A DNA stretch of 64,000 bases from Lachnospira hominis (ex Liu et al. 2021) (GTDB lineage: Bacteria > Bacillota > Clostridia > Lachnospirales > Lachnospiraceae): the NCBI RefSeq assembly GCF_014287955.1, contig NZ_JACOPD010000004.1:186001-250000 (forward strand), given 5' to 3'. Below the pieces are notes generated by a model that was not told where the DNA came from, made no database searches, and saw nothing but the letters and a program-made list of their open reading frames with translations. The position numbers and the translations under genes are program-made. Shown piece after piece: positions 16,357-25,879 of the stretch (positions within the stretch are counted from its first letter, which is position 1; each line of letters begins with the position of its first letter).

Positions 16357-18336
16357 ATGAAACGAAATATAAAAAAGACTATAAAAAAAGCGGTTGTCGC
16401 AGTTGCCGCTGCGTCTATGCTTACGGTTCTTACAGCACCGCTTGCTGTTATGCCTGTAAGTGCCGCAACTGTAACAAGAGGAAGCTATGATTTCTCAAAC
16501 ATGGTTGTAAGAAGAGTATGGTTTAATACAAATGATCCTGTATTTTTAATTGATGATTATCAGAGAGTATGGCTTGATTCCAATGTCAATGTTCTTGCGA
16601 CAGGTAATGCCACAAATCCAAAACCTGATACAAGCAATCTTATGGCACCGATGAAAAATATGTTTGCTTATATCGGAGCCGATTATAAAGAGGATGGCGA
16701 TAAAATTACAGTAAGCATGAATAATACAACTGTAAAATTAACAATCGGTTCAACAGATGTTGAAATTAACGGAAATGTTAAAACAGGTGCATTAACAGAT
16801 GAGCAGAAACCTGTAAAAGTAAATGCAAAAGATACATATGCTGATATGAATACATATTTAACAGAAGATTATAATGTTGTATATCTTCCTGTTGCATATG
16901 TACTTGATATATTCGGTGCTGATATGTATAAAGACACAAAAATGGCAAACAGCTTTTATGCAGCAGTTCCTGTTATGAAAACAGATGTTGTACCTTCATA
17001 TGAGACATCTTCAAAGTGTTATGGAATACGTTATGATGCGTTGCTTGCAGGTACAGCATCACTTGATACGACAGCAGCAGACACAATCGTAGCTTTGCAG
17101 AATGAAGACGGCGGATTTGCTGTACTTCCTGATAATTTTGAAATGGCACAGACAGGAGCATCTCTCGGAAGCCTTAAAGGTGCTTCAAGTATTGAAAACG
17201 GTGCAACTACAGCGGAGTTAAAATATCTTGCAAAGTATATTACGGAAAATAAGCCTGAAGATTCAAAATATCAGGACGCATTTATAAAAGGTATTAAATT
17301 CCTTCTTTCAACACAGCTTGATAACGGCGGATGGACAATGCAGCCAAACGGCGGAAGCGGATTTAACGGAAATATTGAAGTCGGAAATAGTGCAATGACA
17401 GAAGTTCTCACACTTTTAAGCGACATTGCCGTATTAAATAATCAAAATTATGTATTTGCAAGAAAAGCAATGAATGTTGACGCAATCAAGTCAGCTGTAG
17501 AAAAAGGAAATGATTTTATCGTTGCTTCACAAATAAGCAATAATAACAAAAAAGCGGGCTGGGCATCACAGTATGACAAAGCTGGCAAAGTCACAATGGG
17601 ACGTACATATGAAAGAGCGTCTGTAAGTTCATACACAACAAAAGCCGTGGTTGATTATCTTATGACAATCCATAATCCGTCACAGGCAGTAAAGGATGCC
17701 GTAGAGAGTGCTTACAGCTGGCTTAAAGATGTTAAGATTGCCGATAAAGAGCAGGAAGTTGTAAAAGATACATCTATGAACAACGGATTTGATGTATATT
17801 TTGTAGATGGAAACGGAACATGGGCATCAAACTATGTTTATGATGAAGCAAATGATTCATATCGTCCGTTATATTCAGATGTTGACCCGACAAGAGCAGA
17901 TCAGAAATATGTAAATGTATATGATTTATTCAATCTTGACGGTAATAAGGTTGGCCAGTCAAAAATTAACAATAAAGATTTAATTCTTTATTCAACACGT
18001 ACAACAATTTCTTACTATGATAACGAGCTTTGTGATGAACTTATCGCAACAGGATATGACACATGGAAGAGTTACCTTGCTAACGGATTCCCAGAAATTC
18101 CTACAGACCCTGCCGATACACCTGACAACGGCGGTACAGACCAGGGCGGTGACAATTCAAACACAGGTGATACAGGAAACGGCGGCAGTGCTGATACAGC
18201 TGGCAATCAGACAAATACAGGTGATACAACACCATTTGGTTTATATGCCGCACTTCTTGCAATATCAGGCGGACTTGCAGGAGCTTGTGTTTATGGAATT
18301 AAAAAAACAGGAAAAAACGGACTTGTAAGAAAGTAA
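16357..18336 (+). CDS. Wall-anchored PL10-like protein, catalytic residues apparently degenerate
   Basis: About 659 residues, same architecture as the preceding lyase: signal peptide ending near 'PVSAAT', a stalk-like domain, then a PL10-like domain ('QNEDGGFAV' near residue 248, 'DNGGWTMQPNGG' near 325). The conserved 'NDNAM' has become 'GNSAM', and 'GGRAFELPS' has become 'GRTYERAS', so the Asp is lost while an Arg remains. The C terminus has a Gly/Asp/Thr-rich linker, then 'NTGDTTP', a hydrophobic helix and a basic tail, a sortase-type signal. It may bind pectin at the surface or act on a different polymer. Start at 16357 uses the TGGAGG that overlaps an upstream in-frame ATG. Confidence 0.75.
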   Translation: MKRNIKKTIKKAVVAVAAASMLTVLTAPLAVMPVSAATVTRGSYDFSNMVVRRVWFNTNDPVFLIDDYQRVWLDSNVNVLATGNATNPKPDTSNLMAPMKNMFAYIGADYKEDGDKITVSMNNTTVKLTIGSTDVEINGNVKTGALTDEQKPVKVNAKDTYADMNTYLTEDYNVVYLPVAYVLDIFGADMYKDTKMANSFYAAVPVMKTDVVPSYETSSKCYGIRYDALLAGTASLDTTAADTIVALQNEDGGFAVLPDNFEMAQTGASLGSLKGASSIENGATTAELKYLAKYITENKPEDSKYQDAFIKGIKFLLSTQLDNGGWTMQPNGGSGFNGNIEVGNSAMTEVLTLLSDIAVLNNQNYVFARKAMNVDAIKSAVEKGNDFIVASQISNNNKKAGWASQYDKAGKVTMGRTYERASVSSYTTKAVVDYLMTIHNPSQAVKDAVESAYSWLKDVKIADKEQEVVKDTSMNNGFDVYFVDGNGTWASNYVYDEANDSYRPLYSDVDPTRADQKYVNVYDLFNLDGNKVGQSKINNKDLILYSTRTTISYYDNELCDELIATGYDTWKSYLANGFPEIPTDPADTPDNGGTDQGGDNSNTGDTGNGGSADTAGNQTNTGDTTPFGLYAALLAISGGLAGACVYGIKKTGKNGLVRK

Positions 18337-18384
18337 GATAAATTCATATAAATAATTCTTTCCTAATTTTACTTTATTTAAGAA

Positions 18385-18427
18385 AAATCCGGCAGAGGGC
18401 TGTATGGCTTGTCTGTCGGATTTTTTG
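18385..18427 (+). terminator. Rho-independent terminator after the PL10 pair
   Basis: ATCCGGCAGA pairs with TCTGTCGGAT (one G-U) across a 15-base loop, followed by TTTTTT. It ends the two-gene lyase unit. Confidence 0.85.
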
Positions 18428-18458
18428 CCTGATGCGGTCGTTTTAGTTAATGAGTATA

Positions 18459-18486
18459 TGGACATTTTGAAAATCGGTGTTATAAT
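18459..18486 (+). promoter_or_regulatory. Promoter of MATE transporter gene
   Basis: TGGACA (18459-18464) and TATAAT (18481-18486) with a 16-base spacer, 50 bases before the GTG start of the transporter gene. Confidence 0.6.
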
Positions 18487-18535
18487 AGGCGTGCGAAAAA
18501 TGTGAAGAAAAACAGATATAAGTTAGGAGAAACGA

Positions 18536-19912
18536 GTGAAAAAGAATAAATATGAAATTGATATGTGTAACGGAACGATAATGGATAAGCTGATTTCGTT
18601 TGCCCTGCCGTTAATGCTGTCGGGCATGTTACAGCTCATGTTTAATGCGGTTGATATTATAGTTGTGGGACGATTTAGCGGAAGCCGGGCGTTGGCTGCG
18701 GTTGGTTCAACGACGGCACTTATTAACGTATTCACGAATCTTTTTATAGGAATTTCACTTGGGGCAAATGTTCTTGCTGCAAGATTTTATGCGGCGGGAA
18801 AAGAAAAAGAGATGTCAGATACGGTTCATACGGCAATAGCCATTGCAATTATAAGCGGATTAATCATGGCTTTTGTAGGACTTGTATTTTCAAAAGGGGC
18901 ATTGGAACTTATGGATACGCCTGAAGATGTAATAGGTCAGGCAGCATTGTATATGAGAATATATTTTATCGGCATGCCTTTTTTCATGCTTTATAACTAT
19001 GGTGCGGCTGTGCTTAGAGCCGTTGGCGATACAAAAAGACCGCTTATGTTTCTTATTGTATCGGGATGCATTAATGCGGTGCTAAACCTTATTCTTGTAA
19101 TAGGTTTCAGTCTGTCCGTGGTCGGTGTTGCTGTGGCAACTGTAATATCACAGATGATTTCATGTATTCTTGTATTGCGTTGCCTTTATAAATCAGAGGG
19201 AAGCTATCAGCTTAGATTTTCAAAATTAAAAATAAACAAAAAGTATATGATTCAGATATTTCAGGTAGGAGTTCCTGCGGGAATACAGAGTACGGTAATT
19301 AATTTCTCAAATGTACTGTTGCAGTCATCAGTTAATTCGTTCGGTTCTGTTGCGATGGCGGGATATACGGCGGCGAACAATATTCTGGGTTTCCTTTATC
19401 AGTCAATCAATTCAGTCACACAGGCATGTATGAGCTTTACGAGCCAGAATTACGGTGTCGGTAAATACAAAAGAATGGACAGGGTTCTTGCTGACTGCAT
19501 GATTCTCACCGTGGCGGTATCGCTTATAATCGGTTGTAGTGCATATTTTTTTGGAAATTATATATTAAGAATTTATACGTCCGATGCCGAGGTTATAAAA
19601 TGTGGGCTTGAAATATTGTCAATAACTACAGTTCCGTATTTTCTGTGCGGAATAATGGATTTGTTCCCTGGAGCACTGCGAGGCATGGGCTATTCGGCCG
19701 TACCGATGATTTTGTCTGTAATCGGAACAGTAGGAATGAGAGTTTTATGGATATATGTGGTATTTCCGTTAAACCGTTCGCTGTATGTGCTGTTTATTTC
19801 ATATCCGGCGTCATGGGGGATTACGATAGTCATGCAGGTTATATGTTACATATTTGTGAGAAAGAAAGTGCATGGGAAAATAAAAAATATATTAAAAGGT
19901 GAGCCTTTCTAG
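18536..19912 (+). CDS. MATE-family multidrug/metabolite exporter
   Basis: 458 residues with about 12 membrane helices in two homologous halves. MATE marks: 'LISFALPLMLSGMLQLMFN' at the start, 'VDIIVVGRFSGSRALAAVG' near residue 38, and in the second half 'FQVGVPAGIQSTVINFSNV' and 'MAGYTAANNI'. Start is GTG at 18536 behind TAGGAGA. The family exports cationic drugs and small molecules using H+ or Na+; the substrate is unknown. It lies alone between two terminators. Its stop codon is inside the terminator hairpin that it shares with the convergent AAA+ gene. Confidence 0.9.
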   Translation: MKKNKYEIDMCNGTIMDKLISFALPLMLSGMLQLMFNAVDIIVVGRFSGSRALAAVGSTTALINVFTNLFIGISLGANVLAARFYAAGKEKEMSDTVHTAIAIAIISGLIMAFVGLVFSKGALELMDTPEDVIGQAALYMRIYFIGMPFFMLYNYGAAVLRAVGDTKRPLMFLIVSGCINAVLNLILVIGFSLSVVGVAVATVISQMISCILVLRCLYKSEGSYQLRFSKLKINKKYMIQIFQVGVPAGIQSTVINFSNVLLQSSVNSFGSVAMAGYTAANNILGFLYQSINSVTQACMSFTSQNYGVGKYKRMDRVLADCMILTVAVSLIIGCSAYFFGNYILRIYTSDAEVIKCGLEILSITTVPYFLCGIMDLFPGALRGMGYSAVPMILSVIGTVGMRVLWIYVVFPLNRSLYVLFISYPASWGITIVMQVICYIFVRKKVHGKIKNILKGEPF

Positions 19913-19926
19913 GGGCTCACCTTTTT
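19894..19926. terminator. Bidirectional terminator overlapping a stop codon
   Basis: AAAAGGTGAGCC pairs with GGCTCACCTTTTT around an 8-base loop. The left arm is inside the last codons of the MATE gene (stop at 19910-19912), and the A/T tracts on both sides let it serve the convergent AAA+ gene too. Confidence 0.85.
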
Positions 19927-19934
19927 GTGCAATA

Positions 19935-21419
19935 TTAATTAAACAGCTCTTTTACCATATCCGCATTGTATACAACTTCCGTTTTGTGCTCTACTTCGAT
20001 TAAGTAAAGTGCATGTGCGGCGATGTGCTCTGCAGCCTGCTCAAGGTCACGGATACCTGTTGTGTCTTTGAATATGTCAAGCACAGTATCAAGTGCGCCA
20101 TCTTGCACACGGCACTCGTTTTCTTTAAGACCGATTCGTTTTAATACCTTAGGAAGAGAGTATTCGACAAATATAGTTTTCTTTTCTTCCCTTGTATAGT
20201 CGGGTATGTCAATAATCGCAAAACGTGAAAGAAGCGGGGCACTAATCTGGTCTTTGTAGTTTGCTGTGGCAATCGGATATACACCTGATGTAGGAATGAG
20301 ACATTCCATGTAATTATCTGTAAATCCGAGATTATCAAGGAGTGTGAGAAGCACGTCGGCAGGGTTGCCGTTTCCGTTGCCTGATGTGGCTTTATCAAGC
20401 TCATTGATAATAAATACAAGGTTAGATTCGCCTGCCATATTAAATGCTTCCATTATAATACCCGGTTTTGCGTTAGAGTAGATTCTTGAACTTCCCGTAA
20501 GCTGTTCGGCATCGTTGATTGAACTCATGTCAAGTGTAGACCACGGAAGCTTTAAAATCTTGGCGATAAGGTAGGCAATCTGTGATTTACCTGTTCCTGC
20601 AGGACCAACAAGAAGTATTCCGTATGCAGGAAGCGTATGTGTACGGTTAATCTGAATGATTGTTTCAATAATACGTTGTTTTACACGTTCCATTCCGAAT
20701 AATTCTTCATCAAGAATACGACGTGCTTCATCAGGGTCGATTGCTTCAAAATAATTGCTTTTCCATTTGATGTTAAGCATTATTGACAAAGCTCTCTGAG
20801 CATGGCGTTTTTCTTCGGGAGTAACTTCGTTGGAACGTGCAACCGCAAGATTTCTTCTCGCCCACAGCCTGATATTTTCAGGGAGGGTAATTCCCGCACA
20901 GTTAAGGAAATCAGATATGCTTGTAAGGCTTGTAACTTTCATGCTGTCGCCTGATTCATCAAGCTCGTCATCTGAAATATTTTCTGATAAAGCACTGCTT
21001 TCAAGAAGTCTTTCAATCATAAACTGTAAAAATCCGTCTTCAGACGAAAGTTTCTGGCTGTTGTTATATGCAATTTCACGTATTTTGTATACAGCATATC
21101 CGCGTGCAGTATTTTCACCTGTAAGTTTCACTTTTATCTTATTTTCCCCAAGCCATCTTATAAGGCTTTCAAAACGTGAGTCGATAAGAAGAATATTACT
21201 GAATATATCTCCGTCAGGTGTCTGTATGGTGAACGCAGTTTTTCGGTAAGGATTCGTAAATGTTCCTACACAGTCATTTGTAAATGCTACGGACAGGTTA
21301 TCGAGAACAAGGATTGGTGCATCAGGTGTGGCTGTCTGGTTGTTGGAAGTAAATGTTTTATATGTACATTCAAATTTTGATTTTGAATTTGCTATACTTT
21401 CTGAATCATAAACAGGCAT
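19935..21419 (-). CDS. Lon-like AAA+ ATPase lacking a protease domain
   Basis: About 494 residues. The N-terminal ~215 residues match nothing I recognise. From ~240 the AAA+ module reads like Lon: 'FGMERVKQRIIE', Walker A 'LVGPAGTGKSQIAYLIAKIL' near 270, 'SSRIYSNAKPGIIMEAF', Walker B-position 'LVFIINELDK' near 335, sensor-1 'IATANY', arginine finger in 'LLSRFAIIDIP', sensor-2 'GIRDLEQA'. The protein ends soon after, so Lon's Ser-Lys protease is absent. The usual Walker B Asp is Asn (codon AAT). Start at 21419 has AGGAG upstream; the frame is open 16 codons earlier without one. It may be a remodelling ATPase; target unknown. Confidence 0.7.
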   Translation of the reverse strand: MPVYDSESIANSKSKFECTYKTFTSNNQTATPDAPILVLDNLSVAFTNDCVGTFTNPYRKTAFTIQTPDGDIFSNILLIDSRFESLIRWLGENKIKVKLTGENTARGYAVYKIREIAYNNSQKLSSEDGFLQFMIERLLESSALSENISDDELDESGDSMKVTSLTSISDFLNCAGITLPENIRLWARRNLAVARSNEVTPEEKRHAQRALSIMLNIKWKSNYFEAIDPDEARRILDEELFGMERVKQRIIETIIQINRTHTLPAYGILLVGPAGTGKSQIAYLIAKILKLPWSTLDMSSINDAEQLTGSSRIYSNAKPGIIMEAFNMAGESNLVFIINELDKATSGNGNGNPADVLLTLLDNLGFTDNYMECLIPTSGVYPIATANYKDQISAPLLSRFAIIDIPDYTREEKKTIFVEYSLPKVLKRIGLKENECRVQDGALDTVLDIFKDTTGIRDLEQAAEHIAAHALYLIEVEHKTEVVYNADMVKELFN

Positions 21420-21591
21420 TGTTTTTCTCCTAAATATAAATTTTTTGTTTTCATTATAATAACACAATAATAATATTAATCAAACGGGTATTTTTCGCAG
21501 TTTGAAAAAAATTCTTGTTACATCGGCAATATAAGTGTAAAATTGAAAACAAGGGTTTTGTTAAAAATTGGGGAATACAGGTAATTAAATT

Positions 21592-22788
21592 ATGTTAAAA
21601 TGGCTGATGCTTTTTGTCTACTTTATCGTAGGCGTGTATGTTTTACACAGAATTATTTATTGGTTTAAAATTGTTACGCCGCTTTTTAAGCACAGAGGTG
21701 TACAGGGAATCTGTGTTGCATTATACTGTATTGCAGCATCAACGATATTTTTCGGTGCATTTCTTCCGTCGGGAAGAATACAGACCTCAGTTCATCGTGC
21801 GGGAAATGTGTGGCTGGGATTTCTTATTTATCTTCTTACTTATATAGCTGCTTCAGATATAATAGTTTTAATATTAAAGCTTATAAATAAAAAGAAAGAA
21901 ATTCCCATACTGAAAAAAAGATACGGTGCATTGATAATAGGTGCGGCGGTGACGGTTTCAAGTTTTGGATTTACAATATACGGAACAATTCATGCAAGAA
22001 ATATGACGACAAAAGAGTATGATGTCAGTATTGAAAAGCATGTTGACGGATTGGACGGTCTTAATGTTGTTCTTGTTGCCGATTTACATCTCGGATACAG
22101 CATAGGCTGTAAAGACATGGAAAAAATGGTAAAACGAATAAATGCTTTAAATCCCGATGTGGTAATATATGCAGGAGATATATTTGACAACGATTATGAT
22201 GCACTCGATGACCCTGACAGGCTTTCACAGATTATAAGCGGGGTAAATGCAAAATACGGTTCGTATGCGGTATTCGGAAACCATGATGTGACAGAAACGC
22301 TTGTCGGAGGATTTTCGGTATCGTCTGCATACAGGGCATTTCGAGATGACAGAATGGAGCCGTTTCTGGAATCGGCGGGAATTAATGTATTGCTTGACGA
22401 TGTCATTCAGATTGCGGACGGAAAAATAAATCTTGTCGGCAGACTTGACGAAGAAAAGCCGGGAGACGGTACAAAGAACAGAAAACCGTTAGATGAACTG
22501 TTATCCGAATGTGATATGAATAAGCCTGTTATAGTGATAAATCATGAACCCGACAAGCTCCGTCAAAATGCACAGTCAGGTGTTGATGTGCTTCTTAGCG
22601 GGCACACTCATGCGGGGCAGTTTTTTCCTCTTACGATTGTTCAGCCGTTTGCTTGGGAGAATTATTACGGAGTAAAAAAGATTGATAATATGTATAGTGT
22701 TGTGACGTCGGGAATAGGAGTGTATGGTCCTGCAATAAGGGTCGGAACCGACAGCGAAGTTACTAAGATAAATATATATTTCAAATAA
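21592..22788 (+). CDS. Membrane-anchored calcineurin-like metallophosphoesterase (YkuE/YaeI type)
   Basis: 398 residues. Residues 1-130 carry four or so membrane helices; the catalytic domain follows on what should be the outer face. All metal motifs are present: 'VADLHLGY' (D-x-H), 'YAGDIFDND' (GD), 'FGNHDV' (GNHD), 'VINHEP' and 'SGHTHAGQ' (GHTHxGQ). YkuE/YaeI relatives hydrolyse phosphate esters such as UDP-diacylglucosamine or cell-wall-linked substrates; the actual substrate is unknown. The pot operon starts 36 bases downstream on the same strand, so readthrough is possible, although potA has its own good ribosome site. Confidence 0.87.
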   Translation: MLKWLMLFVYFIVGVYVLHRIIYWFKIVTPLFKHRGVQGICVALYCIAASTIFFGAFLPSGRIQTSVHRAGNVWLGFLIYLLTYIAASDIIVLILKLINKKKEIPILKKRYGALIIGAAVTVSSFGFTIYGTIHARNMTTKEYDVSIEKHVDGLDGLNVVLVADLHLGYSIGCKDMEKMVKRINALNPDVVIYAGDIFDNDYDALDDPDRLSQIISGVNAKYGSYAVFGNHDVTETLVGGFSVSSAYRAFRDDRMEPFLESAGINVLLDDVIQIADGKINLVGRLDEEKPGDGTKNRKPLDELLSECDMNKPVIVINHEPDKLRQNAQSGVDVLLSGHTHAGQFFPLTIVQPFAWENYYGVKKIDNMYSVVTSGIGVYGPAIRVGTDSEVTKINIYFK

Positions 22789-22824
22789 ATAATACAAATA
22801 AATACAACTAATCCGGAGGATATT

Positions 22825-24267
22825 ATGGAGGAAAAAGTAAAAAATATTATTGAACTTAAAAATATATGTAAAGTATATGATGACAATGGTTTTAAGGCGG
22901 TTGATGATTTTAACCTAGAGGTAAAAAGAGGTGAATTTGTAACATTTTTGGGACCATCAGGATGTGGAAAAACGACAACACTCAGGATGATTGCAGGTTT
23001 TGAGATGCCGTCAAGCGGAAAGATTCTTCTCAATGGTGAAGACATATCACAGCTTCCGGCAAATAAGAGACCGATAAATACAGTGTTTCAGCGTTATGCG
23101 TTGTTTCCGCATATGAATATTTATGACAATATTGCATTTGGTCTGAAGTTAAAAAAATTATCTAAAGACGAAATAAAGAAAAAAGTGAAGCGTGTTCTTT
23201 CAATAGTTGACCTTGAAGGATTTGAAAACAGAAAGATTTCCACACTTTCAGGCGGACAGCAGCAGCGAATTGCAATTGCAAGAGCACTGGTAAATGAACC
23301 GGAGATATTAATGCTTGATGAGCCTCTCGGTGCACTTGATTTAAAAATGCGTAAAGAGATGCAGCTTGAACTTAAAAATATGCATGACAGGCTTGGCATT
23401 ACATTTATTTATGTTACACACGACCAGGAAGAAGCACTTACTATGTCAGATAAAATAGTTGTTTTATCAGAAGGTAAAATCCAGCAGATAGGAACGCCGG
23501 AGGATATATATAATGAGCCACAGAATGCGTTCGTTGCTGACTTTATCGGTGAGAGCAATATTTTCAAGGGAATTATGACTAAGAATATGAAAGTACGTTT
23601 CTGCGGTGGTGAATTTGCCGGAATGGATGATTTGCCTGAAGGAACACTTGTCGATGTCGTTGTCAGACCTGAAGATGTAATAATAACAAAACCTGAGGAA
23701 GGAGCAATATCAGGTGAGGTTGTATCTGTAATATTTAAGGGCATGCACTATGAGATTACTATTGAATCAGGAAAATATGAGATGGTAATAAGGACGACTA
23801 AGTGTTATAAGGTTGGAGATAAAGTAGGCATGCAGCTTGAACCTGACGGAATTCATGTAATGATGGCAGAGGATCATACAACAAGTTTTGTTACAACGGT
23901 CAACAGCGATTATACACTTGATTTTAACGGAAAAGTCATTAATTGCAATCTGGCTGATATTGTTCCTAAGTCTCATATGAAAGACGGCAATCTTGTTGAT
24001 GAAAATGGTGAGACAGTTGATGTGTCAAAGATAAAAGTAATCGTTTCGTTGCAGCCTTATGATATAAAGATGAGTGATGAGACGGATGCCGGTCTTGTTT
24101 CGGGAAAAATTATTGATCTTATATATAAAGGTGACCATTACAGTTATGTTATTCGTGATGAATATGGGCATGACCTTATCGTAGATGATGAATATCTGTG
24201 GAATATGGATGACCAGGTTGGGCTTATAATGCCTGAGGATAAGATGAAATTCCAGATAAAGAAGTAA
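22825..24267 (+). CDS. potA: Spermidine/putrescine ABC importer ATP-binding protein
   Basis: 480 residues, ~110 longer than usual PotA. The ATPase core shows Walker A 'LGPSGCGKTTTLRMIAGF', signature 'LSGGQQQRIAIARAL', Walker B 'ILMLDEPLGALD' and switch 'VTHDQEEAL'. After a first TOBE domain (residues ~265-350) a second, similar TOBE-like segment occupies ~390-480 ('LQPYDIKMSDE...SGKIIDLIYKGDHYSYV'), which explains the extra length. AGGAGG lies 8 bases before the start. First gene of a complete potABCD set for polyamine uptake. The duplicated TOBE may bind a regulatory ligand (inference). Confidence 0.9.
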   Translation: MEEKVKNIIELKNICKVYDDNGFKAVDDFNLEVKRGEFVTFLGPSGCGKTTTLRMIAGFEMPSSGKILLNGEDISQLPANKRPINTVFQRYALFPHMNIYDNIAFGLKLKKLSKDEIKKKVKRVLSIVDLEGFENRKISTLSGGQQQRIAIARALVNEPEILMLDEPLGALDLKMRKEMQLELKNMHDRLGITFIYVTHDQEEALTMSDKIVVLSEGKIQQIGTPEDIYNEPQNAFVADFIGESNIFKGIMTKNMKVRFCGGEFAGMDDLPEGTLVDVVVRPEDVIITKPEEGAISGEVVSVIFKGMHYEITIESGKYEMVIRTTKCYKVGDKVGMQLEPDGIHVMMAEDHTTSFVTTVNSDYTLDFNGKVINCNLADIVPKSHMKDGNLVDENGETVDVSKIKVIVSLQPYDIKMSDETDAGLVSGKIIDLIYKGDHYSYVIRDEYGHDLIVDDEYLWNMDDQVGLIMPEDKMKFQIKK

Positions 24268-24286
24268 AACAGGAGGATTTACGGAG

Positions 24287-25081
24287 ATGAAAAATATGTT
24301 TTCACGTAAACAGCTGGGTATTCCATATGGTTTATTTTTAGTCCTTTTTGTAGCAGCACCGTTATTAGTGCTTGTATATTATGCGTTTACGGATGGTTCG
24401 GGAAAGTTCAGCATTACAAATCTGCTGAATTTTTTCACAGACCCTAATACGCTTGGAACACTGTGTTACAGCTTTGTTCTTGCAATAGTGACAACGCTGG
24501 TGTGCCTTTTAATTGCATATCCGGTTGCCTATATACTTGCACATAGCAAAATTAAGCGTAAAGCAGTTATTCTACTTCTTTTTGTTATGCCGATGTGGAT
24601 TAATTTTACATTAAGAATTACAGCTTTAAAAGAGATACTTTCACTTATAGAAGGAAATCTTGCTTTTTATCCGTTTTTAAATACTGTAATCGGAATGACT
24701 TATGATTTTCTTCCGTTTATGATTCTGCCATTGTATACAACATTGTCAAAGCTCGATAAGAGCCTTATTGAAGCGGCTGCAGACCTTGGTGCTGATAATT
24801 TTCAGACATTTATAAAAGTTATATTCCCATTGTCGGTGCCGGGAATTGTGAGCGGAGTTTCAATGGTATTTCTTCCGGCAATGACTAACTATGTAGTTCT
24901 TGATATGCTTTATAACAGCACATATATCATGGGCAGTCTGATTGGAAGCTATTTCAGTGCATATGACTGGCATAATGGTTCAATGATTGCATTGATTCTT
25001 TTAATTATTATCTGTATCGTCTCGCTTATTTCAGGTGATAGTGATTCAGAAGAAAGCGGCAGAGGAGGTGCATTATTGTGA
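24287..25081 (+). CDS. potB: Spermidine/putrescine ABC importer permease 1
   Basis: 264 residues, six membrane helices. The coupling loop is 'SLIEAAADLGADNFQTFIKVIFPLSVPG', split here as 'EAAADLGAD' plus 'VIFPLSVPGI', the EAA motif of type I importers. 'FVMPMWINFTLRITALKEIL' is typical of PotB. The C-terminal tail is short and acidic-serine-rich. The stop overlaps the GTG start of potC (GTGA), so the two permeases are translated together. Confidence 0.9.
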   Translation: MKNMFSRKQLGIPYGLFLVLFVAAPLLVLVYYAFTDGSGKFSITNLLNFFTDPNTLGTLCYSFVLAIVTTLVCLLIAYPVAYILAHSKIKRKAVILLLFVMPMWINFTLRITALKEILSLIEGNLAFYPFLNTVIGMTYDFLPFMILPLYTTLSKLDKSLIEAAADLGADNFQTFIKVIFPLSVPGIVSGVSMVFLPAMTNYVVLDMLYNSTYIMGSLIGSYFSAYDWHNGSMIALILLIIICIVSLISGDSDSEESGRGGALL

Positions 25082-25875
25082 TTAAAAAAATATTAAAATA
25101 TGCAGTTATCAGCCTTGTGCTTCTGTTTATGTATGTGCCGATACTTGTGCTTGCAGTGTACAGTTTTACTGATGCATCAAACATTGGAGCAATACATGCA
25201 TTCTCATTTCAGAATTATGTGACACTTTTTACAACACCGGAATTGCAGCATATGATATTCGGCTCAATACTTCTTGCATTTGGCAGTGCGGCAATTGCAA
25301 CAATACTTGGAACTACAGGTGCTGTTGGTGCTTTTTATTCAAAAAAGAGAGTGAGAAATACATTGTCGGTTCTTAATCAGGTGCCTGTTGTAAATGCAGA
25401 TGTGGTAACGGGATTTTCAATATGTATCCTTATAGTTGTTGTGTTCGGAGTGAGCAAAGATACGTATATACCTCTGGTTGCAGGACACGTTGTGTTAAGT
25501 GCACCATTTGTATATCTTGCAGTAGTACCTAAATTAAAACAGATGGACCCGAGCCTGTATGAGGCAGCTCTTGACCTTGGAGCAACTCCTGCATATGCGT
25601 TGTTTAAAGTTATAATTCCACAGATTGCTTCAGGAATTTTATCAGGTTTTGTTATGGCTGTTACACTGTCGCTTGACGATTATTTTGTTGCAACATATAC
25701 AAAACCTGCTACATTCGATACTATAAGCACCTATGTCGTAAATGCAACAAAAGGTTCACAGACACAGATAAAGACTGCGTTGTGGGCATTGTCAACAATA
25801 ATTTTTATTATTGTAATTGCGGTGGAACTTTTTATTAATATTGTTCCATCAAGAAAAGAAAAAAAGGAGGGCTGA
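25078..25875 (+). CDS. potC: Spermidine/putrescine ABC importer permease 2
   Basis: 265 residues with six membrane helices; 'LVLLFMYVPILVLAVYSF' at the N terminus and the EAA loop 'YEAALDLGATPAYALFKV', then 'TLSLDDYFVATYT', which is a PotC hallmark. GTG start inside the last codons of potB; ends 4 bases before the potD start. It forms the transmembrane heterodimer with PotB. Confidence 0.92.
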   Translation: MIKKILKYAVISLVLLFMYVPILVLAVYSFTDASNIGAIHAFSFQNYVTLFTTPELQHMIFGSILLAFGSAAIATILGTTGAVGAFYSKKRVRNTLSVLNQVPVVNADVVTGFSICILIVVVFGVSKDTYIPLVAGHVVLSAPFVYLAVVPKLKQMDPSLYEAALDLGATPAYALFKVIIPQIASGILSGFVMAVTLSLDDYFVATYTKPATFDTISTYVVNATKGSQTQIKTALWALSTIIFIIVIAVELFINIVPSRKEKKEG

Positions 25876-25879
25876 TATA

